Of a stretch of DNA of 64,000 bases, positions 21,901-30,400 are shown piece by piece. The position numbers and the translations under genes are program-made. Source of the DNA: Caprella mutica. Its lineage: Eukaryota > Arthropoda > Malacostraca > Amphipoda > Caprellidae. The first letter of the stretch is position 1; the number at the start of each line of letters is the position of its first letter. Below the pieces are notes generated by a model. It was not told the DNA's origin. It saw nothing but the letters and a program-made list of their open reading frames with translations, and made no database searches. The DNA is taken from assembly GCA_947561585.1 (NCBI GenBank), contig CANNZV010001122.1, forward strand, positions 62,001 to 126,000, written 5' to 3'.

Positions 21901-24591
21901 TGGGGTGAAAATCTCACTTTTGTTTTAGAAAATATTAATTTTTCAGTCGAATAAATTCTCTCACACGTATAAAATATATAAACCAATAATTTCAAACAAT
22001 ATAAGTTTACTTAAGTGTACTTTTCCTTCAATCTTTATCGAAAGGGTTTAACTGATACGAACACGTTAAAGACTTGTTTTAAGGTGGCTGAACGTAATTA
22101 ACCTGTTTGAACGTGTTTTACCTTGACTGGCGTGTTTTAACTTGTCTGATGAACGTGTTTTCAACTGGTTTGGCCATGTTTTAACTTGTATGAACGTGTT
22201 TTAACTTGTCTGGCCGTGTTTTAACTTGTCTGAACGTTTTTAACTTGAATGAACGTGTTTTAACTTGAATGAACGTGTTTTAACTTGTATGAACGTGTTT
22301 TAACTTGAATGAACGTGTTTTAACTTGTATGAACGTGTTTTAACTTGAATGAACGTGTTTTAACTTGTATGAACGTGGTTTAACTTGTCCGAACGTGTTT
22401 CAACTGGTCTGGCCGTGTTTTAACTTGTTTGAACGTGTTTCAACTTGTCTGGCCGTGTATTAACTTGTTTGAACGTGTTTTAACTTGTCTGAACGTTTTT
22501 AACTTGTATGAACGTGTTTTAACTTGTATGAACGTGTTTTAACTTGTATGAACGTGTTTTAACTTGTATGAACGTGTTTTAACTTGTATGAACGTGTTTT
22601 AACTTGTCTGAACGTGTTTTAACTTGTCTGAACGTGTTTTAACTTGTATGAACGTGTTTTAACTTGTCTGAACGTGTTTTAACTTGTCTGAACGTGTTTT
22701 AACTTGTCTGAACGTGTTTTAACTTGTCTGAACGTGTTTTAACTTGTCTGAACGTGTTTTAACTTGTTTGAACGTGTTTTAACTTGTCTGAACGTGTTTT
22801 AACTTGTCTGAACGTGTTTTAACTTGTCTGAACGTGTTTTAACTTTTCTGAACGTAATTTTATTTTGTCTGATGGTGTTTAAACTTTTTTTCGAACTTTC
22901 TCGGACTATTTTTTTTTTATTTGCATATACTCACATGTATCTTCTTATCTCCCTCAGAACTCTAGAACTACCTCTTCTGCACACAGTAGCACTGTGAGAC
23001 CTTCAGTAGCAGCTGGGGGTGAAATATCCCTAGTTAGAGAAGCAATTGGGGCCCTTAGGAACTCCTTCAGGTTTGTGAAAGTTTGTCTGAACATAGGTTG
23101 AAAAGTAGACATAGTAACTTGAATTTAAAAGTGTATCTTTTTTATAGCATGCTCAAAATAATGTGATAATAGAGGATAGAAAAATCTAGTACATTTTTAG
23201 CTTCTGAGTTATAAAGTAGCGGTTCCTTCATAATCCAAAACCACTTCATATCTCAGGTGCGCTAAATAGTTTTCTATTATTAAAATATTAAAAAACTATG
23301 GCTATTGAGGGGTAACTAGGACGCAATTGTTGACGTATATCCTTTTCTATAATTTAAACATAGAAAACTATACTTCATAACTCAAGTGCATTTCATAAGT
23401 CAGGTCCTTCATTACTCGAGTGCCTCATAACTCAAGAGTTTAACTACAATAATATTTCTCACTCACAGGTCTACAGATCCTAGTCAGCACATCTTAGATA
23501 CCTTGGAGCAAGCTATTTCCGTTATGATGGAGAAAGGAATGACTCAATCCAACTGTTCCTCCACCCAAGTGAACGATGTACAAGTGGAAGGTTAGTATGA
23601 TTGAATAGATCACTTTTTAGTTTATGTGTTGAAATTTGGTGACCATGTTGAAGAAAATAGTCGTATTTTTCAGAACAGTGAAAAATAACTTTTGAGACGA
23701 TTTTAAACTATACATATTGCGATAAAGTTTGTTAAGAAAATGGATGGAGTAATACAAACAAAAACGTTTTTTTTTTAAATAAAAATAATCTTGGTACCTA
23801 GTAGTATCGTGTAGATTGCATATGCTAATTTTTTCACACTAACAAAACCTATATATTAATTAAATACTGCTTCTTTGAAGAATCCCTTAAATCTCACATT
23901 TAAAAGAAAATTTAACCCACCAGGTCCCGATAGTCAAACCAAAGTGATCTACTTCACGGACCGGACAGTGACCCCCTTCATGTCCACCGTAAGCAAACGT
24001 ATCGGAAGCATCACTCTGCGGGATTTCAAAACAGTTTTCGACAGGGCCGGAACTTATCGCTACCACTTCAAGAATTACGATCCGGAGTATGGAATGGTGA
24101 AGGAGGAGGTTAGTTAACTTATGTTAATTAAAGATGATTTCTGAGCGGCGAATTAAACCTTTATGCCCGAATTAACGAGAATTTTTGCGATATTCTTTAA
24201 TCGATTTTTAATTTAAAAAATCGTGCTTTACTGATGTAAGATTACATATTTGCTCTAATATGTATAAGCGTACACATATGTGTTTATTCAGTCGTTTAAG
24301 CAAAATGTTTTAAAAACTCGCCATATGCATAATTTTTTCAGGATATATAAATATATGTCGCCTTAGAGCATAAAGGGTGAAACCTAGTAATTGTCCAAGA
24401 TTGTTGTTACTCATTCCATTAGCATTCTTTTACTTGTGCTTTTATCTACAACTTCTGTTCCAAATTATTATACTTTATTTTATTTAACACACAACCTATT
24501 TTCTTTCACTTTTCAGATTCTGAGAGATGAAGACATTCTACCGGGTGTGGATGGTAAAATTACAGCATGGGTCACAGAGGATCACGACTAA
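3665..24591 (+). CDS. DIXDC1: Dixin-like protein (CH + coiled coil + DIX), 14 exons
   Basis: Predicted scaffold linking Wnt signalling to actin, named from its domain order. Exons joined by eye: 3665-3956 (coding from ATG 3682), 12125-14690, 14824-14938, 15307-15456, 15660-15809, 16112-16207, 16282-16432, 16639-17010, 17241-17407, 17949-18106, 22958-23070, 23469-23590, 23924-24108, 24517-24591. All junctions are GT-AG and all phases match; the coding total is 4695 nt, about 1564 residues plus TAA. Domains: Asn/Gln-rich disordered region about 93-930, calponin-homology domain about 940-1054, Ser/Pro-rich linker, short coiled coil from exon 10, DIX domain about 1484-1563. The CH...DIX order is known only in dixin; Dishevelled has DIX at its N terminus and Axin at its C terminus without CH. 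Vertebrate dixin is about 680 residues, so the extra length lies mainly before the CH domain. A 5' non-coding or further coding exon upstream of 3665 is likely. The ATG at 3682 is my choice because it is the first in the exon. Confidence 0.85.
3929..4440 (+). repeat. 32-bp minisatellite made of exon end + splice donor, 16 copies
   Basis: Sixteen head-to-tail 32-bp units, each with the core agactgaacaatgctaggt followed by aagtactgatac. The first unit is the coding end of dixin exon 1 and its GTAAGT donor; the others run into intron 1. Most units keep AG|GTAAGT. Exceptions are the second (GTAAC), the third (AAGTAAGT) and the fifth (GTATGT). Reading past the first donor in the coding frame meets TAA at once. 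Confidence 0.95.
4443..4533. mobile_element. MITE family A, truncated left arm
   Basis: GGGTTAGTTACGAATTATCGG and the GGTCATTTAAGAAAAAAAAT block only. It directly follows the last unit of the 32-bp splice-donor array. A similar fragment (left arm only) is at 6742-6795. Confidence 0.65.
4557..4702. mobile_element. MITE family B, left half broken at the palindrome
   Basis: Begins GGGGTCGTACACACG, carries ccaccagactttttgctaag, and stops at GGTATCCATGATACC, the left half of the palindrome. Confidence 0.65.
5205..5392. mobile_element. mariner-like MITE
   Basis: 188 bp between TA dinucleotides, with about 28-bp imperfect inverted repeats: CAGGAGGACCCACAAAAAGT and, on the other strand, CAGGGTGACTCACAAAAAAG. 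The interior is AT-rich and non-coding. Confidence 0.8.
5400..7435. other. Dixin intron 1, left part, no gene recognised
   Basis: Holds a short direct repeat at about 6355-6430 (ctgcaccgtgtactac twice), fragments of a dispersed repeat (6066-6135) and a truncated family A MITE (6742-6795). Confidence 0.4.
7440..7530. repeat. 23-bp minisatellite, 4 copies
   Basis: Unit ctctctctaaccactctattcct. Pyrimidine-rich. Confidence 0.85.
7618..8275. repeat. 17-bp pyrimidine-rich minisatellite
   Basis: Unit cttcattctctttattc, then a derived longer unit tctcttctctcttacacctc. Open in one frame only because three 17-bp units make 51 bases; not a gene. Confidence 0.9.
8338..8425 (+). repeat. Dispersed repeat family (tgcttcttccagtcccttgta), best copy
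   Basis: About 90 bp also found at 28470-28545 and 42912-43010, with weaker copies at 4717-4765 and 6066-6135. Shared landmarks are agtcccttgta, aatttccttt and gttccgaagcagatgtta. All copies are on the + strand. Family unknown; could be the tail of a SINE or another non-autonomous element. Confidence 0.6.
9207..9646. mobile_element. hAT-type MITE rich in CCGATACC repeats
   Basis: 440 bp flanked by the perfect 8-bp duplication GTTCTAAC (9199-9206 and 9647-9654). Imperfect terminal inverted repeats read TAGAGATAGGACGATACC and, on the other strand, AGGGATGGGACGAAGTATC. Both arms consist of short GATACC-type subrepeats in opposite orientation. No coding capacity. Confidence 0.82.
10041..10735. 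repeat. Three nested purine-rich arrays (16-, 18- and 29-bp units)
   Basis: 10041-10140: unit tgaggaggtaggagaa. 10141-10455: unit gaggagaggtgggagaat. 10453-10735: unit gatcgagaatgtgaaggtaggaggagaat (29 bp). All share the core ggtaggaggagaat. The + strand is almost pure A/G with scattered T. Open frames here are repeat artefacts. Confidence 0.9.
10740..12124. other. Dixin intron 1, right part
   Basis: AT-rich; contains the half MITE at 11478-11613. No exon seen before the acceptor at 12124. Confidence 0.4.
11478..11613. mobile_element. MITE family B, right half broken at the palindrome
   Basis: Begins CAGGTATCATGGATACC, the right half of the palindrome from its exact centre, and ends CGTGTGTACGGCCCTTA. 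Complementary in content to the half element at 4557-4702. Confidence 0.65.
12125..14690 (+). CDS. DIXDC1: Dixin exon 2: 855-codon Asn/Gln/Ser-rich exon
   Basis: A single long exon with no stop in 855 codons, between acceptor ttttcccag and donor GTAAGT. Composition is strongly biased to Asn, Gln and Ser. It starts with a proline-rich stretch (AAPPVPPHAEILP), then carries about 13 near-copies of a seven-residue MPNSQ(T/S)I repeat at residues about 160-245. A Pro/Arg segment around 13310-13350 (QPIPPPRQ) looks like an SH3-binding type site. The last codons (MEWTQQLQ) begin the calponin-homology domain that exon 3 continues, which ties this exon to the gene. No catalytic domain is visible. The region is likely intrinsically disordered and prion-like in composition; function is not shown by sequence. 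Confidence 0.8.
12327..12590 (+). repeat. In-frame 21-bp coding repeat (MPNSQTI heptapeptide)
   Basis: About 13 copies of a 21-bp unit (core atgccaaacagccaaacaat) inside dixin exon 2. The length is a multiple of three, so copy-number change would keep the frame. Substitutions between copies give Ser/Asn, Arg/Gln and Thr/Ser variants of the heptapeptide. Confidence 0.9.
14824..15809 (+). CDS. DIXDC1: Dixin calponin-homology domain exons (3-5)
   Basis: Exons 14824-14938, 15307-15456 and 15660-15809 encode most of a CH domain. Recognisable blocks are AYVAWVNSQLKKK, LRRDLQSGVVIADLIHII, MRDNLDRIIQFMAAKKMKM and GNLKSIMRVILALAAHYKP. The first block continues from MEWTQQLQ at the end of exon 2. Junction phases are 0, 1, 1. 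The pattern is the type-1 CH fold of dixin and neuron navigators, an actin-binding module. Navigators lack a DIX domain, and the DIX exon downstream decides for dixin. The 3' part of exon 5 is Ser/Gly-rich linker. Confidence 0.88.
16112..17407 (+). CDS. DIXDC1: Dixin linker exons 6-9 (Ser/Pro-rich)
   Basis: Exons 16112-16207, 16282-16432, 16639-17010 and 17241-17407 join in phase and encode low-complexity linker with repeated Ser/Arg/Pro motifs (KTLRRQPSLSGATSNLPR, SGRRKLPQIPTSSPS). They contain many candidate basophilic phosphorylation sites but no known fold. The exon 9 acceptor is unusual. It lies two bases after the end of a MITE, and a second in-phase AG at 17263-17264 could be used instead. 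Confidence 0.7.
17077..17237. mobile_element. MITE family A with palindromic core, abutting dixin exon 9
   Basis: The right arm ends GTTCGATAACTCGTAACTTACCC at 17237, two bases before the AG at 17239-17240 used as the exon 9 acceptor. The core contains a spread version of the GGTATC...GATACC palindrome (17083-17140). It fills most of the 230-bp intron. Confidence 0.75.
17433..17882 (+). repeat. Duplicated segment, copy 1 (intron 9 of dixin)
   Basis: Pairs with 25570-25751 in the same orientation. Shared landmarks are CGAACTG(T/A)TGTAATTTG, tagcgctagggttatgct-type sequence and gtgcagt(c/t)accggt. This copy has five 61-bp units where the other has one. Confidence 0.75.
17568..17860. repeat. 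61-bp repeat, 5 copies, in dixin intron 9
   Basis: Each unit carries ttcatttactatcacctctt and cattttcctcttaga. A single-unit version lies at 25680-25735. Confidence 0.88.
17949..18106 (+). CDS. DIXDC1: Dixin exon 10, start of coiled coil
   Basis: The acceptor cccaatag and donor GTATGA bound 158 bases with phases that fit exons 9 and 11. The 3' half encodes REEALKDVLADLKKTREQL, a heptad-patterned helix matching the coiled-coil position in dixin. The 5' half is Ser/Arg-rich. A competing upstream acceptor at 17520 opens only a short frame that soon stops, inside a 61-bp repeat, and was not used. Confidence 0.75.
19195..19420. repeat. Degenerate 31-35-bp repeat in dixin intron 10
   Basis: About six loose copies of cttacgtatacgtgatacgac-type units. 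Confidence 0.7.
20168..20365. mobile_element. Foldback MITE (AAGGCTGCTTCACGTATGTC), copy 1
   Basis: 198 bp; left AAGGCTTCTTCACACATGTC, right complement AAGGCTGCTTCACGTATGTC. Contains repeated CACTGA/TCAGTG motifs and gtctcctctcagtgc. In dixin intron 10. Confidence 0.7.
22083..22862. repeat. 20-bp minisatellite, about 39 copies
   Basis: Unit aacttgtctgaacgtgtttt, with variants gtatg, gaatg and gtctggcc. The array ends about 95 bp before dixin exon 11. Confidence 0.93.
22958..23590 (+). CDS. DIXDC1: Dixin exons 11-12
   Basis: Exons 22958-23070 and 23469-23590 encode a Ser/Thr-rich stretch followed by two short helical segments (ISLVREAIGALRNSFR and HILDTLEQAISVMMEKG). These lead into the DIX exon in phase 1. 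Intron 10 (18107-22957) is nearly 5 kb and contains a 20-bp minisatellite directly upstream of exon 11. Intron 11 holds a MITE. Confidence 0.75.
23199..23450. mobile_element. MITE with CTGAGTTATGAAGT ends, copy 2, in dixin intron 11
   Basis: Shares long stretches with 40333-40600 (ttttctataatttaaacatagaaaa; cttcattactcgagtgc). More decayed at the left end. Confidence 0.65.
23924..24591 (+). CDS. DIXDC1: Dixin DIX domain exons (13-14) and stop
   Basis: Exons 23924-24108 and 24517-24591 encode a full DIX domain: TKVIYFTDRTVTPFMSTV, ITLRDFKTVFDRAGTYRYHF, DPEYGMVKEE and then DGKITAWVTEDHD before TAA at 24589. DIX domains polymerise head-to-tail and hetero-assemble with Dishevelled and Axin. The TPFM, the FK..F.R.G..R..FK pattern and the terminal W(V)...D are as expected for dixin. 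The stop lies three residues past the last domain strand, the usual end of the protein. Confidence 0.92.
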
Positions 24592-25420
24592 CTAATAGTT
24601 AGTTGGTGACCCCTCTCCATTACCGATATAGTAGTGGAGTTCTCACACCAAGAACCAGCGCACCACTACGCAAGGCCCCTTGGACCAACAGGCCGAAACC
24701 CCCACTTCCCCCAACCTTGATCGCCGAGGCTAATCTGAAAGCAGGTGGCGGTAATCCGGGTAACCCAATCTCTACTGTTTCATTAGAGCTACCCACCCAC
24801 GATAAATTAAATAGCGTTCTCATCGATGAACCAGACTTCATCCAAAGTCAATTCGTTGGCTGACAAGATATCTCAAAACCCCATAGATTTTATTAGGTGT
24901 TGATCGAGAGCAGAATTGTTAAATGTCCTCTCAGTGTGTGCGATATCTTTTGCATTTCAATGTATATTTCATGAACGCTTGTAAATGATTAGAAAATTGT
25001 ATAGTTAGTTGTCACAGCTATTTTAAGTGTTATGTTTAAATGAACTCTTTTAATTTAGAGTTTCTTCACAGGTATAGGCTATGGTTTCCATAGATGTAAT
25101 TTGTGATTTTTTATATGGAACATTTGAGAGTTTCAAAACGAACGAGAATATTTTTGAATTTTTTTAAGTATATTGTGAATTTTACAATATCTTTTGTAAA
25201 AAAGTTACTTTTAGGTTTAAACTTCAATGATTTGAATGTTATGTCTTTTTTCATACCATTTTTTAAATATATCTTTAAGTGGTATCCACTGGTTCAGTTA
25301 AATCCAGTTTCGAAGCCTGTACAAATATTCTACTATTGTTTATTTTAAGTTAATTTATTTGTTTTCCTGCACCCAAAGATTGTAGACTTATTTTGAATAT
25401 AAAAAGTTTCTCTATTTTTA
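24592..25420 (+). other. Probable dixin 3' UTR
   Basis: AT-rich tract after the dixin stop without further recognisable exons. No perfect AATAAA was seen; variants such as AATATA near 25397 occur. An 86-codon open stretch (24603-24863) with coding-like composition is treated under findings. Confidence 0.4.
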
Positions 25421-25569
25421 TTTGTTTTATTCGATTATGATCATTATAAAAATATCAACAATTATCGCATAATTAAAGTTGCACTAATTCCGCGTTGTAC
25501 CTGCAGGAGCTCTATCCTGAAGCTGTCTGTGGTGAATGGAAGAGAAGGGGGGTGGCGTCCTTTAGGTCC

Positions 25570-25751
25570 CGAACTGATGTAATTTGTATTATGTATTGTT
25601 TTTTTTACCATGTTTATCCTTTTTTTGTCGCTACTTACAGTTTTAAAGAATAGCGCTAGGGTTATGCTCTTCAACTACGAGGTCTTAGATTTTTGTGTCA
25701 TTTACTGTCACCTCTTCATTTTCCTCTTCCATCCGTTAGTGCAGTTACCGG
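25570..25751 (+). repeat. Duplicated segment, copy 2 (downstream of dixin)
   Basis: 182 bp corresponding to 17433-17882. Lies between the dixin 3' UTR and the ZMYND10 upstream region. Confidence 0.75.
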
Positions 25752-26027
25752 TGTTTGTGTCCCTTTTCGTCACATTCCTTGGTAAGTGACTGCATTCACA
25801 GAGTAGCTTCTCTGCATCCATGAACATTATCACTGAACTGGCGGTAGGTGATGTTGAGTCCCGAATTAAATTAAATCCGCGTTTTAGTTGTTGTGAAGAA
25901 GTCTCCATCGTATGATTCAGTCACTGTAGTATCTTACGAGTCATGGAGGGAAGAACATCCAGCACTGATATCAAACACCATGTCAGGAAAATATCATTCT
26001 GGAAAATTGAAGATATATTGACTAGGG

Positions 26028-26173
26028 CGTAAGTTTTTGATTATTCATATCCGTGATACCTGCAGGTATCATGGATATGGTATCTTCTTCCTGGATACCA
26101 ATTAAAATAGAGGATAATTTTTTGCTAATATGATCGAAAATGCGGAACCGTTTGATATCTCGGAACTCACCCT
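26028..26173. mobile_element. MITE family A with palindromic core
   Basis: Core atccgtgatacctgcaggtatcatggat, right arm ending GATATCTCGGAACTCACCC. Lies just upstream of the X-box region of ZMYND10. Confidence 0.65.
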
Positions 26174-26316
26174 AGACATCCGCAAATACACTTAGACTGT
26201 TACATAAATAATATCAGGTTGTTTATATTTAGAATGGTCTCATTCATAGCAAATTATTTTCGAACATGAAAGTGTTGATTGAAAGCAATTAGGCAATATT
26301 TCGGCTAGAAGCTTTG

Positions 26317-26354
26317 GTTGCCATGGTGACGGGGAACGCCGTTACTATGGTGAC
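26317..26354 (+). promoter_or_regulatory. Two tandem RFX X-box motifs upstream of ZMYND10
   Basis: GTTGCCATGGTGAC at 26317-26330 and GTTACTATGGTGAC at 26341-26354, with starts 24 bp apart. Both match the X-box consensus RYYVYYATRRNRAC at every position. X-boxes bind RFX factors and mark ciliary genes; ZMYND10 is such a gene. They lie 1.1 kb before the first recognised ZMYND10 exon, with a 25-bp minisatellite and a MITE in between. Confidence 0.75.
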
Positions 26355-26379
26355 TATTCTTGCCAATTAGAAGTACCTC

Positions 26380-27070
26380 TCACGTGGATGCGGTATGGCA
26401 TTGAATCTAGGATACGGTGTAGGCATTTTACCTAGGGTGTGGTACAGGTATTGTATCTAGGATACGGTGCAGGCATTGTATCTAGGTTACAGTACAGGTA
26501 TTGTGTCTAGGATACGGTGCAGGCATTGTATCTAGGATACGGTGCAGGTATTGTATCTAGGATACGGTGCAGGTATTGTATCTAGGATACAGTACAGGTA
26601 TTTTGTCTAGGATACGGTATGGCATTTTATCTAGGATACAGTACAGGTATTGTGTCTAGGATACGGTACAGGCAAATTTGATCTAGGATACGGTACAGGC
26701 AAATTGTATCTAGGATACGGTACAGGCAAATTGTATCTAGGATTCGGTACAGGCATTGCATCTAGGATATGGTACAGGCAAATTGTATCTAGGATACGGT
26801 ACAGGCATTGCATCTAGGATACTGTACATGCATTGTATCTAGGGTACGGTACAGGCATTGCATCTAGGATACGATACAGGCATTGCATTTAGGATACGGT
26901 ACAGGCATTGCATTTAGGATACGGTACAGGCATTGCATCTAGGATACGGTACAGGCATTGCATCTAGGATACGGTACAGGCATTGCATTTAGGATACGGT
27001 ACAGGCATTGCATTTAGGATACGGTACAGGCATTGCATCTAGGATACGGTACAGGCATTGCATCTAGGAT
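26380..27070. repeat. 25-bp minisatellite, about 27 copies, upstream of ZMYND10
   Basis: Unit ggatacggtacaggcattgcatcta. It begins within 30 bp of the second X-box. Confidence 0.93.
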
Positions 27071-27151
27071 ATTCAATCTATACATACAATGAAGACATTT
27101 TAATGGTCATAAGTAAACATATTTTAACCAAATTTTACTCTTGTGAAATGC

Positions 27152-27359
27152 AAGGCCCATTCTATAGCAGATAAAACGTCGCGTCTTCACTGCCCTGTTC
27201 ACGCCTCTTCAATTAATCACGGGTAAATGAATGGAAAGCGAATTTGCATACTATGCTAGCGTTTTACCGCTTCCCATTCATTTAACTGTAATTAATTGTA
27301 GAGGCGTAAACTGGGCGGTGAAAACGCTACGTTTTATCTGCTGGTATAGAATCGGCCTT
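27152..27359. mobile_element. Foldback MITE (AAGGCCCATTCTATA ends) near ZMYND10 5' end
   Basis: 208 bp with arms of about 95 bp: AAGGCCCATTCTATAGCAGA and, on the other strand, AAGGCCGATTCTATACCAGC, both followed by AGATAAAACGT-type sequence. Located between the X-boxes and the first recognised ZMYND10 exon. Confidence 0.78.
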
Positions 27360-27470
27360 AGGAAAAATAACTACACCCTGTAATTATTTATAATTATTTA
27401 TTATTATTATACATTATTTATAGGCTATAGTTAATCATTAAAAAAACAATTTTAGCTTTTTTTCCACCAG

Positions 27471-30400
27471 GTGGGTGGAGGCAGCTTGTATCTTCTCCAA
27501 ACTCTCCCTCCACCACTCCTTGGAGGAAGTGAAGGGAGGGGTGGAGGGAAGTGACGTCATAAGGGAACTGCGACAACAGGATAAGGTGAAAACACTCGAA
27601 ATATATTTTTAACAAACATTATTTTGATTTTTTCAAATAGTTAAAGAAATGTAGGGTAAGTTACGAATTATCGGTCAGTACTACAACTTCGGTCATATAA
27701 GAAAAAAAGGATATAAAAATTGCTATTAGATAACACTGTGTAGTAATAACAATTCATATATATTGTTTTTTTTTTCTGATATGACCGAAAATGTAGTACT
27801 GACTGATAATTCGTAACTTACCATATAAAATACCTCCCCCCTCCCCCAGGCCCCAGAAATGGTGTGGTCTCTCCTTCAGATTCACTTTGTGAGGCAGGGT
27901 GTTGCCACTAAGTGTCAGCACCAGGGGGAAGAATCCAGCCTGCCCACCACTCTGCTCGTGAGATCCTATTGAATAATAACCTTCTAAATTTAAAGAAACC
28001 TTTACCTCTGAAAGTGGGTCTCTTGTTTTAATTGGTATCCATGATGCCTACATGTATCATGGATACAAATTAAAATATAGGGTAAATATTAACAAACTTT
28101 TTCTTGTACGATCGAGAATGTTGAACCGTCCGGTAACTCGAACTTACCCTACAGTGTGGTACATATCTGTACCACAAGGTACTACCAATTATTAACTCTT
28201 TGAAAAAATGTTAGCTTTATTTCAGCAATGCTCTAGGACATTTTTTCAATTAACATTAACTAATTTTATCTGAAAAGGTAAATCAGTTCTGCTGTTAGTT
28301 TTTCGTTTCTAGTCCCAAGGCAGTAGCTATGGAAAATATGTGAGTATCCGGAGGTACTTAATTGCCTCTCTATGGGAATTTTATTGCGCTAATGGCAGTG
28401 AACTTGCAGGATATTTAGTATCTGCAGACACGTGAATATAGGGTAGGTTACGAACTTATCGAACATCTTCTTTCTGACTGCTTCTTCCAGTCCCTTGTAA
28501 TTAATTTCCTTTTGATCTTTTGACTCCGAAGCAAATGTTAGCCACCAAATAAATCAATTAAAAACTATTTCTCCTAACCAGGTGCAAACGGAACTCGCAT
28601 TAGCTGGATTGCTCCAAAGTTTGCTGTATGTTTACGGGGACCATGGACCCCCTGCCAACTGGACCAGGAATGGGAATCCACCGATAATATCAGAAGAGAG
28701 CAGTTTGGAAAAAGGAATTTTGGAAGAGGAAGGTAGAAGTGTTTTGGAAATAACTGAGAATGTTGCAAAAGCAGACAAGTCTGTTAAAGAAACTTTGTGT
28801 GGAATCAATAACGAAAAAATTGAGATACTTGGAGAGGAAAGAAAGAAAATTGTAATATTGAATGAGGAGGAGAATGTAAATAAAGAAATTGATAAACATC
28901 AAAATGTAGAAAACGAAGCAGAAAGTACAATATTCAGTCGCAAACAAAAGGCCACAATCCAAAGTCTTTCGCCTAGCTGTCTGTTGCTCAAACCGGTCCT
29001 TATCAACCACAAGGATGCTTGTACGAAAAATAAGGAACCAAAGCAGGATACTCCTGAGGAAATGTACTACGAAGAGTACTCTTTGTTTGGGTTGAGTCTC
29101 GATATTGTGGATTGGGCAATCAGACAACTGATGGATATCGTAACCTTGCAAGAAGAAAGTTGCGACTTCTTTGGCTTCAAAGATGGTAAGGAGGAAAAAC
29201 TGCCATTATAAAAGTCGTAATTAATGAAATTCCTTCATATTTTATTGATTATTGGATATGGAATTAGTTTGATTTAAATATAAAATCTATAACATAAAAA
29301 TTTCAAGCTTACAGTATAAATTTAAATATTATTTTAGGTTTGTTTCTATTTCAACTATTCAGTCATAAATAATTATAACTATGATCATTCTCGAAAAAAT
29401 TTCGGAAGAATTATGCTAAATAAATCTAAGTATTTTTTAAAAGGTTGTGATACAAAGAGCCAACTGGCGAAAGCGCAGCTACAGATTACCTTGCGTGCCG
29501 TGGGAGTAGTTCACAGCGTCTGTTGTAGTCTCAAGGTCCATTCTTTGAGCGTTGCACGACTTCTCGTGCAAGAACGGGATACGCCAATGCTGGTGAGTAA
29601 ACTTCTTAGAAACTCTCCATGGAGGAACGGAGCCCAGTGGAGGTTCGAAAAGGACGAGTGGGTGGAAGCAGACGAATCTTCAGCACCTTTGACCATGACG
29701 GAGTGCCAGTTATGGACGGTGCTTATGGTGCTACTGCTCGACAAGAATGATGTCAGGTAATTCGTTTCATCTTTTCGTAATAATTAAACCACTAGCTCTA
29801 TGATTAATTAGTTTAAAAACTATATTTTGGTACAGCTCCAAGACAGCAATATGTTATAGAAATGATGTAAATAATATTTTCACAGAGTTTGAGAATATTA
29901 TTCAAAAGGAAGGATAGAACTTTCACTATATATAGAATTGATCTGATCACTGTTCTGAAAATCTAAGATTCGAATTTTCAAGACTAAATTTGAATCCTCC
30001 ATATCTTTTATTTATTATTGAATAATATTGAAAAATCGATTACTGAATTACAACTGAAAAAAAAAATCTAATTCTCATTTTAATTATGATAATATTAATT
30101 TTCAGGCGATTTTTTCTTTTGCTTAACACATAATTATAGCTTTAATAATTAATTTAATTTTTACCTTTTTTTATTAACAGTTACGAGATCGGTAGCTCAC
30201 GTAAAGAAAGCCTCCTGAATCTGAGACACCTGATCACCCCGAAAGTTTTAGACCAAGTGCCTCAGCTCGAAGTGCTCAGTAGATGGCTGGCTACTTTGCC
30301 CATCATGGACTACAGGCCGGCGGGCAATGCCCCTCTCATTACTACAGTAACTCAGGTGAAGATAATAATTTCCGTACTCCATTAATATTATTGGCAGCCC

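Larger units (their letters stand above)
18107..22080. other. Dixin intron 10, no gene recognised
   Basis: AT-rich, with a degenerate repeat (19195-19420) and a MITE (20168-20365). A stretch with repeated cgcttattg (19745-19810) looks like a decayed transposon end. Confidence 0.4.
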
